Source of the DNA: an uncultured Murdochiella sp. | GTDB taxonomy: Bacteria; Bacillota; Clostridia; Tissierellales; Peptoniphilaceae | Length of the DNA: 7,342 nucleotides | NCBI RefSeq assembly: GCF_902488755.1 | Contig: NZ_CABTXF010000055.1 | Coordinates: 1 to 7,342, forward strand | Direction: 5' to 3' | Part shown: piece after piece, positions 1 to 5,263 of the stretch | How the letters are laid out: each line of letters begins with the position of its first letter | Position numbering within the stretch: the first letter of the stretch is position 1 | The notes under the pieces: model-generated | What the model was told of the DNA's origin: nothing | What the model saw: the letters and a program-made list of their open reading frames with translations, nothing else | Database searches by the model: none | Position numbers and translations under genes: made by a program

Positions 1-20
1 ATTTTGATTCGTAAGATATG

Positions 21-60
21 AACGACCTTGCATAAACAAGTGAATGTCGTTTGTTAGGGG
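21..60. other. weak hairpin and degenerate half-unit at left edge
   Basis: AACGAC at 21-26 is complementary to GTCGTT at 46-51, and inside it CTTG (27-30) pairs with CAAG (37-40), giving a hairpin with a 5-nt bulge. Directly overlapping it, TTTGTTAGGGG at 50-60 differs in two bases from the right arm TTTGCCAGGGG of the tandem hairpin units that follow, but sits 48 bp rather than 54 bp before the first full right arm. It may be a decayed remnant of another unit. AGGGGC (56-61) can also pair with GCCCCT (71-76). No gene is recognisable in 1-71; a frame from position 1 runs only to a TGA at 19-21. Structural calls are read directly; any function is unknown. Confidence 0.3.
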
Positions 61-71
61 CTTTCCGCGCG

Positions 72-270
72 CCCCTGGCAAATCTCCAAAATTCTCGTTT
101 GCCAGGGGCGACCCTCCCCATTCCGACCCTGGCAAATCTCCAAATCACACATTTGCCAGGGGTTGCCATCCCCATTCCAACCCTGGCTAAATGCAAAAAA
201 TGCTATTTGCCAGGGGCGACCACACCCATTCCGCCCCTGGCAAATCTCCAAATCACACATTTGCCAGGGG
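72..270. repeat. four tandem 54-bp hairpin units
   Basis: The left arm CCCTGGC begins at 73, 127, 181 and 235 and the right arm TTTGCCAGGGG begins at 98, 152, 206 and 260, so the period is exactly 54 bp four times. Each unit is an inverted repeat: arms of 10-12 bp around a loop of about 13-15 nt (units 1, 2 and 4), followed by a conserved C-rich linker with the core CC-ATTCC. Units 2 and 4 share an identical loop; unit 1 has a different loop; unit 3 has diverged arms but keeps a long stem. The array lies beyond the terminator of the exporter operon. It could be a REP/BIME-like intergenic palindrome array, a protein-binding array, or part of an RNA reading from outside the window. The structure is certain; the role is not known. 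Confidence 0.9.
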
Positions 271-361
271 CAGCCATCCCAAGACCAACCCTCTCTACCC
301 ACCACTGATTCACATCACCCCACAGCTTCCAGCAACCCCAGCCACTATCCCAATCAAAGAA
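271..361. other. C-rich, G-poor intergenic segment
   Basis: By hand count, 271-360 has 42 C, 7 G, 28 A and 13 T on the + strand, a six-fold C over G excess. It contains no convincing gene. As RNA from the + strand this is the composition of a Rho-utilisation region; as RNA or DNA from the minus strand it carries six runs of three or more G with loops that are mostly too long for a canonical quadruplex. It separates the hairpin array from the terminator of the exporter operon. The composition is observed; any regulatory role is inference. Confidence 0.4.
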
Positions 362-390
362 ACGGCTGCGCTGAAAATCAGCGCAGCCGT
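350..390 (-). terminator. intrinsic terminator of the exporter operon
   Basis: A perfect 13-bp stem is formed by 362-374 (ACGGCTGCGCTGA) and 378-390 (TCAGCGCAGCCGT) with a 3-nt loop. Read on the minus strand the stem is followed by TTCTTTGATT, a moderately T-rich tail, whereas the + strand side shows no T-run. It lies 55 nt past the stop codon of the LxxG-repeat gene, so it is the expected end of the two-gene transcript. Confidence 0.8.
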
Positions 391-444
391 ATTCGACAAA
401 ACCGTACTATCTTATTGAAATGTCCGGTAAACCCCGGCTTTCGA

Positions 445-2895
445 CTACTTAATTTTCTCCACAATCCGGTATTTTGCTTGAAAGCCTTCGCCGACACCGG
501 TAAAGGAAGCATCCTTTTTTGCAAGATCCGACATGGTGTCCAGAATGGTCTTCACCTCCGGTAAAGAGCCGGCTCTTTTATCGATTTCATCAATGCCCTT
601 TTCCTTGAATTCGTCCATCTTCGCTGCAAAAGTCTGTAAGTTATCGCGGAAAACGACACTGCCCGCCTGTAGAGTGGCACCGCCTTGTTCCAACTCGCCC
701 AAACCATCTGTTAGACGGCGAATGCCCACACGAAGAGGCGAAATCCCTTGCTCCTGAAGGGATGAAAACGCTGACAGGCCCTGCGCTTTTTCTTCCACCG
801 CAAAAAGCGCTTCCGCAAGCTCTTTCGCTCCTTCGTTCAATGCCGCAGAATGGGCATCCAGCTGGTTTATCGCGTCGGTAAGGCGATGAACACCTTCCAC
901 GTTCTGCGCGCTGCCCTCTGCTAAGCGATGTGCTCCCATTTGCAACTGCCCCAACGCCTCATCCAATCGTTTCAGGGATTGTACAAGATTCTCCAGTTGG
1001 GAAGGATCCATCTCCTTTTCTAATTTTTGGCTGCCCTGTGCCACAGAGGCGCTGATTTTCGTAGCGCCATCAGCAAGCTCTCCGGCGCCTGTTTCTAACG
1101 CATCCAACCCGTCCGCTAACTGTCTTGATGCCGCAGTGATGCCATTGGAAGCCTCCGCACATTGTTTCATGCCTTCTTTGAACGCCTGACTATCTTCCGC
1201 ATTGGGAAGCCGGCCGGAAAGGTCTGCCAGCGCATCCAAAGTTGTGCGCACCGTGTCGGCGCTCTGTACTAAACTCGATGTACCGCTACCCAGGTCTTTT
1301 GCCATCTCGGCAAGCTGCGTCGCAATACTGCGAAGGCGCTCTGCATCTTCCGTGCGTCCGGCGTTTTCCAAATCATTTGCCAGCGTTTCCAGACTTTCCA
1401 CCGAAGGAGTCAGCACTTGGGATGCTTTGCCCACCGCGGCGACATTGTCTCCCATGCTCGTCAGCGCCTCCTCGATATCGGTATCGCCAAGTTGGGAGAG
1501 CGCTTCCAGAGGAAGATTCTGAACGGTTGCATTCATTGCCTGAAGTGGCGTATTCAGTGCCTCTTCTTTTTCCGCCAGCATGGATGCCGACTGCGAAGCC
1601 GTCCCCAATTTCTCCTTCAGCGCATTCGCGCCGCCGGAAAGCTGCTGCAGTCCCTGTTGAAGGTCATTCATCTGCGCCATAACGCCATCACGAAGCATTT
1701 TTAAGGTGTCTAACGGCGATTCGCCTTGGTTCCATTTTCCCGTTGCGGCTTTGATTTGTCCCAACCCCTCGTCTAACTGCGAGGCGCCTTTCTGCACTGC
1801 CTCTGCGCCTTGCATAAAAGTGGGCATTTTCTCTTTCATTGCGGAGACTCCCGAAGTGTATTGCTGAATCCCTGCGGAAAGTTGGGTTCCTCCCTGCGCC
1901 ATCTGTTGCGCATAGCCGGGAAGAGCGGCAACCTGTTCTAAAGCCGGAGACAGCTTCTCTTCTAAAAGACCGGTTTTCTCGTCCAGCTCCTGCGCACCGG
2001 CGTGGAGTTTCTGCACTCCCTCGCCCATCGTCGTGGTTCCCTTTGTTAACTTCTCCTGCGCATCCGCTAACTTTCTGGAGGCTTCCACCAACTGCGCAGA
2101 AGAGTCTTCCAGCTTCTTCAATCCCTCTGTCAAGTCATCAAGACGATTCAATGAGGCATCGCCTTGGAATAACTCGTTGGAAATCACCACATAGGCTTCA
2201 ATCGGTTGATAATTTTGGACATCCATTTCCACCACAGCTTGGTCTCGAAAAGTTTCCAACTGGTCGTCATCGAAAACAGAACGGAACGTATCGCGAATGC
2301 CCGGTGTTAACACCGTCGTGAGAATCTGATTTTTACCGTCTTTCACAATTTTCGAGTCCGGCGCATTCAGATTATGAGCAACCGCTTCGTCAAACGTCAG
2401 CATTGCCACTGCCACGTAAGGCGCATAAATCTTTTGTTCTTTTCCCTTAATGATTTTCGTCGTAAACGTCTTGTTTTCCGCACGGAGCGTAATCTTTACT
2501 CTTCCGGACTTGCCTTTCAGCTCCTGATTGCTGATTTTTTGCCCATTAAGCGTATAGTCAATATGAACATCCACCGGCAAACTCTTATTCGATTTACCCT
2601 GATAATATACGTCGTTCTTTTCTTCCTGCCAGTGAATCACACCGTCTGTCGCCTCAATCGCTTTATCAGCTTTAACGTCTTTCATCTCTTGCAAGTTGGT
2701 TTTATCTTTTCCGATAATATTGTGTTCGCCATGCAGCCAAACCGAAACAATTTGCTCCTGGATGGTATCCGCTTCTTTCATAACATAGACAGTCTCGCTT
2801 TTTTCGATGGCGGCGGATGCCGCGAAACACGGTTGCGTAGCTAACAAGGAAAATGCCACCGCACCGCTCAATACTTTTTGTACGTTCTTTTTCAT
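445..2895 (-). CDS. secreted xxxLxxG heptad-repeat protein, MMPL partner
   Basis: An 816-residue secreted protein. Residues 1 to about 26 form a signal peptide (KK start, hydrophobic core GAVAFSLLAT, cleavage near CFA-ASA). Residues 32-245 form a conserved N-terminal region of a Firmicute family recognisable from SETVYV, KDKTNL, VYYQG and LPVDVHIDY, with GKSGRVKI at 128-135. Residues 250-760 are alanine/glutamine/leucine-rich helical sequence with many xxxLxxG heptads (for example at 415-425, 590-610, 650-690 and 728-745), as also seen in YhgE/Pip and EsaA/YueB-type proteins. The last 20 residues match the usual tail of this family, so it looks complete. No transmembrane segment follows the signal peptide and there is no lipobox, so I infer a free or complex-bound extracellular rod. 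The start is fixed by GAGGAGG 5 nt before the ATG. It lies 10 nt behind the MMPL gene and probably assists its export. The molecular function is not established. It ends in TAG. Confidence 0.88.
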   Translation of the reverse strand: MKKNVQKVLSGAVAFSLLATQPCFAASAAIEKSETVYVMKEADTIQEQIVSVWLHGEHNIIGKDKTNLQEMKDVKADKAIEATDGVIHWQEEKNDVYYQGKSNKSLPVDVHIDYTLNGQKISNQELKGKSGRVKITLRAENKTFTTKIIKGKEQKIYAPYVAVAMLTFDEAVAHNLNAPDSKIVKDGKNQILTTVLTPGIRDTFRSVFDDDQLETFRDQAVVEMDVQNYQPIEAYVVISNELFQGDASLNRLDDLTEGLKKLEDSSAQLVEASRKLADAQEKLTKGTTTMGEGVQKLHAGAQELDEKTGLLEEKLSPALEQVAALPGYAQQMAQGGTQLSAGIQQYTSGVSAMKEKMPTFMQGAEAVQKGASQLDEGLGQIKAATGKWNQGESPLDTLKMLRDGVMAQMNDLQQGLQQLSGGANALKEKLGTASQSASMLAEKEEALNTPLQAMNATVQNLPLEALSQLGDTDIEEALTSMGDNVAAVGKASQVLTPSVESLETLANDLENAGRTEDAERLRSIATQLAEMAKDLGSGTSSLVQSADTVRTTLDALADLSGRLPNAEDSQAFKEGMKQCAEASNGITAASRQLADGLDALETGAGELADGATKISASVAQGSQKLEKEMDPSQLENLVQSLKRLDEALGQLQMGAHRLAEGSAQNVEGVHRLTDAINQLDAHSAALNEGAKELAEALFAVEEKAQGLSAFSSLQEQGISPLRVGIRRLTDGLGELEQGGATLQAGSVVFRDNLQTFAAKMDEFKEKGIDEIDKRAGSLPEVKTILDTMSDLAKKDASFTGVGEGFQAKYRIVEKIK

Positions 2896-2900
2896 CTTAG

Positions 2901-2907
2901 CCTCCTC
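2901..2907 (-). promoter_or_regulatory. ribosome binding site overlapping upstream stop
   Basis: GAGGAGG on the minus strand lies 5 nt before the ATG of the LxxG-repeat gene and overlaps the TGA stop (2906-2908) of the MMPL gene. This arrangement supports translational coupling of the pair. Confidence 0.85.
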
Positions 2908-4960
2908 ATTGCAATCCTTTTGTCGTCTTCTTAATAAAGGGAAACAGAATGGACAGCAGCGCCGGCAACATAAGCAGAATCACCAACATACTGATAATCG
3001 CGCCGCGTGCCAAAAAGGTACATATCGTCGAAACAATCTCCATCTTCGAAAAGAGCCCGACGCCAACCGTCGCCGCCATAAACGACAACGCGGACGTCAC
3101 AATGGATTTTGCCGTTTCACGGGTGGCAAGACGCAAGGCGCCATCCACATCCCCCAACTTTCCGTATTCATACAGAAAACGGTCGGTCATCAAGATGGAA
3201 TAGTCCACCGTAGACCCCAGCTGAATCACGCCAATGATGATGGACGTGACAAAGGGAATCGTCTGGTTCAAATAGAACGGGATGCCCATGTTAATCTGGA
3301 TGGCAAGTTCAATCGCGCCGATAAGAATAACCGGCAAGGCGAAAGATTTGAACACAAAGACCAGAATCAAAAAAACCATCGCCACGGATACTATCGAAAC
3401 GCGCGTGAAATCCGAATTGGAAATCACCGTCAGGTCATCCGTAAGAACCGCTTCGCCGGTCAGATAGCCCTCACTATCGTATTTGTTCAGGATATGACGA
3501 AGCGCATCGATCTGGCTGCGCACCTCATCTGACGCCGTCTGATAACGGGAATTGATCATCAGCATCTTGTAGCCGTTCTGCGTAAAATTCTCGTTCAATT
3601 TATCCGGAAGGAACGTATCCGGCACACTGAGCCCCAGCGCAGAATTGGTCGAAAGAACAGTATTTACCCCCTCGACGTCCTCCATCTCGCTAATCATGGC
3701 ATTCAGCGCCGCATCCGACAGATCCTCTTGCACCACCACAAAATGCGTCGTCGCCATGTTGTAGTCGCTCTTCAACTTGTTGAGCGCCACAATGGAATCG
3801 AGATTTTGCGGAAGCGAACGGTCCAAATTGTAATAGACCTTCGCATTCATCGACCCATAGAGAGCCGGAAGAAAGAGCAGGATAAAGAGCGCGAAGAGGG
3901 CTTTTTTATGCTTTACGCTAAAGTCGGAAAACGTATCAAATGAAGGAAGAAGCACCCGATGGTTGTATTTTGTCACCAGCTTTTCGGTGACCAACAACAT
4001 CGCTGGAAGCACGCTCACCGTTGCCAAAAGACCAATCAATACGCCCTTACTCATCACCAAGCCGATGTCTTTTCCCAGACCAAGCTCCATTAACACCAGC
4101 ACGATGAATCCGGCAAACGTAGTAAACGACGAAGCGAAAATTGAAGAGATGGTATTTTCAATGGCACGCGCCATTGCCTCCTGATGCGTTTCCCGCTTTC
4201 CTTTTTCCTCCACATAGCGCCGATAAAGGAAAATGGAATAATCCATCGTCACCGCTAATTGCAAGGTCGCCGCAATCGCTTTGGTGATATAGGAGATTTC
4301 ACCCAAAAAGAAGTTGGTACCGAAGTTGTACGCCACGGCATAACCAATGGTCAGAATAAAAACGAACGGAATGACGGTCGATTCGTTCGTCAAAGACAGG
4401 ACGATCAGAGCTAAAACCACTGCCAGCAACACATAGATGGGCGTTTCGTGGTCAATGACATCCTTGGTATCTTTCACCAGTGCGGAAATGCCGCTTAAAT
4501 ACTTGGGATTGGACTCGGTAGCGCGAATCGCATCAATCGCCGCCATGGTCGATACGGAAGAAGCCGAATCCTTAAATTTGACAAGCATCAAGGTACTGTT
4601 TTCCGCATAGAAGGTGTCCTGTAAACGTCCCGGCAAAATTTCCTTCGGCACCATTTCGCCCACTACCGATGACTTGGAAAGGACGTCTTCCACGCCGTCA
4701 ATCGCCAGTATCTTCTCACGCAACTTTTCCGCATCCTGATCGGTTCCCTCCAAGATGAGCATTCCGGTTGAGGCGTTATGAAATTCCTCATCCAGAATTT
4801 TTTGTCCTTGTGTGGACTGCAGGTTTTGTGGTAAGTACGTAAGAATATCGTAATTAATCGCCGTTTGCTGGTATCCGAAGTATGAGGCAATCAGCAACAA
4901 TGTCATGACCAAAAGAACCCCTTTAGGGTGCTTGGCAATAAATTGGGAATACTTTCTCAT
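2906..4960 (-). CDS. MMPL/RND-superfamily exporter
   Basis: A 684-residue inner-membrane exporter of the MMPL branch of the RND superfamily. The internal duplication is clear: TM1 near 14-31, an extracellular domain at 32-172, TM2-6 between about 174 and 324, TM7 near 352-370, a second extracellular domain at 371-518, and TM8-12 between about 520 and 676. Both halves carry the diagnostic Asp-Tyr pair in the middle helix (VTMDYSIF at 237-244 and STVDYSIL at 583-590), the residues that form the proton relay in mycobacterial MmpL3, so an active proton-driven pump is expected. The length fits the shorter Firmicute members. I chose ATG 4960 because GGGAGG lies 7 nt upstream and MRKYSQFIAKHPK is a typical family start; the frame stays open to 5041 but without a comparable site. 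The substrate is unknown; lipids or other hydrophobic compounds are usual. First gene of the operon. Confidence 0.94.
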   Translation of the reverse strand: MRKYSQFIAKHPKGVLLVMTLLLIASYFGYQQTAINYDILTYLPQNLQSTQGQKILDEEFHNASTGMLILEGTDQDAEKLREKILAIDGVEDVLSKSSVVGEMVPKEILPGRLQDTFYAENSTLMLVKFKDSASSVSTMAAIDAIRATESNPKYLSGISALVKDTKDVIDHETPIYVLLAVVLALIVLSLTNESTVIPFVFILTIGYAVAYNFGTNFFLGEISYITKAIAATLQLAVTMDYSIFLYRRYVEEKGKRETHQEAMARAIENTISSIFASSFTTFAGFIVLVLMELGLGKDIGLVMSKGVLIGLLATVSVLPAMLLVTEKLVTKYNHRVLLPSFDTFSDFSVKHKKALFALFILLFLPALYGSMNAKVYYNLDRSLPQNLDSIVALNKLKSDYNMATTHFVVVQEDLSDAALNAMISEMEDVEGVNTVLSTNSALGLSVPDTFLPDKLNENFTQNGYKMLMINSRYQTASDEVRSQIDALRHILNKYDSEGYLTGEAVLTDDLTVISNSDFTRVSIVSVAMVFLILVFVFKSFALPVILIGAIELAIQINMGIPFYLNQTIPFVTSIIIGVIQLGSTVDYSILMTDRFLYEYGKLGDVDGALRLATRETAKSIVTSALSFMAATVGVGLFSKMEIVSTICTFLARGAIISMLVILLMLPALLSILFPFIKKTTKGLQ

Positions 4961-4967
4961 TTCCTTT

Positions 4968-4973
4968 CCTCCC
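4968..4973 (-). promoter_or_regulatory. ribosome binding site deciding the MMPL start
   Basis: GGGAGG on the minus strand is 7 nt before ATG 4960. It sits inside the longer open frame and overlaps an alternative ATG, which argues that translation starts at 4960 and not further upstream. Confidence 0.8.
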
Positions 4974-4988
4974 ATCTCTATTCCCCTT

Positions 4989-5017
4989 CGAAACACTGCG
5001 TTTTCTTTCGTGTTCCG
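4989..5017. promoter_or_regulatory. inverted repeat in the MMPL leader
   Basis: CGAAACAC (4989-4996) and GTGTTCCG (5010-5017) form an inverted repeat matching at 7 of 8 positions around a 13-nt spacer, 29-57 nt before the MMPL start codon. The size and position would suit an operator for a dimeric regulator such as a TetR-family protein, which often controls MMPL exporters, but no regulator gene is in the window. It could be chance. Confidence 0.3.
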
Positions 5018-5070
5018 TTTTCGTGCAGAACAAAATAGCACAGAAAAAGCCGATGCACCATGGAGAATTT

Positions 5071-5122
5071 TGTGGAAATGCGCAAATTAAGATAAATCTG
5101 AAGATTTCTCTATATTGAAAAA
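5071..5122 (-). promoter_or_regulatory. AT-rich probable promoter region of the operon
   Basis: The AT-richest part of the stretch between the two transcription units is found here, about 110-160 nt before the MMPL start. On the minus strand it reads TTTCAATATAGAGAAATC followed by TTCAGATTTATCTTAATTTG. TATAGA (with a poor -35) and TTTCAA with TTTATC at 18 nt are both possible but weak matches to a housekeeping promoter. The operon needs a promoter between 4961 and 5170 because the preceding gene ends in a terminator; the exact site cannot be fixed by eye. Confidence 0.35.
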
Positions 5123-5124
5123 CC

Positions 5125-5170
5125 ATCGCCATCGGAAAACTATCGCTATCGGGAAACATCGCTATTGAAA
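5125..5170. repeat. three degenerate direct repeats upstream of the exporter operon
   Basis: Three tandem copies of an ATCGC(C/T)AT motif followed by G and A runs begin at 5125 (ATCGCCATCGGAAAAC), 5142 (ATCGCTATCGGGAAAC) and 5158 (ATCGCTATTGAAA), spaced 17 and 16 bp, close to one and a half helical turns. They lie between the surface-gene terminator and the likely exporter promoter, so they could be activator or repressor sites. The third copy is partial. The function is inferred from position only. Confidence 0.55.
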
Positions 5171-5208
5171 GGAATAAAACAAAAGGAGCCGCACAAGGCG
5201 GCTCCTTT
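5169..5208 (-). terminator. intrinsic terminator of the surface-protein gene
   Basis: An 11-bp perfect stem (5182-5192 AAAGGAGCCGC with 5198-5208 GCGGCTCCTTT) with a 5-nt loop is followed on the minus strand by TTGTTTTATTCC, a T-rich tail. It lies about 55 nt after the stop codon of the surface protein and insulates the exporter operon from it. Confidence 0.88.
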
Positions 5209-5263
5209 CTGCTTGTATCACGAGCGTTCTCTCGCGCTACTTCCGCGCGTTTCCATGTCTCGT

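Noticed and set aside
72..270. CRISPR-like array (about 36-nt palindromic repeats, 18-nt gaps)
   Set aside because: The gaps are short and similar to each other, the repeat loops vary, and no cas gene is present; this is a tandem 54-bp repeat and not repeats with unique spacers.
51..308. Small open frames on both strands across the hairpin array with 18-residue periodic proteins
   Set aside because: A 54-bp period is a multiple of three, so any stop-free unit gives a long frame on either strand. There is no ribosome binding site and the arms are conserved as DNA pairing and not as codons.
271..360. G-quadruplex on the minus strand
   Set aside because: Six G-runs are present but most loops exceed seven nucleotides, so it does not meet the usual criteria.
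2807..3532. + strand frame of about 240 codons spanning the junction of the two operon genes
   Set aside because: It lies opposite two well-supported genes, crosses their boundary, and gives a low-complexity N/R/H/Q-rich product with no recognisable domain.
4961..5041. Longer N-terminus of the MMPL exporter starting at GTG 5041
   Set aside because: The extra 27 residues are polar and unlike the family start, and the GGGAGG site points to ATG 4960.
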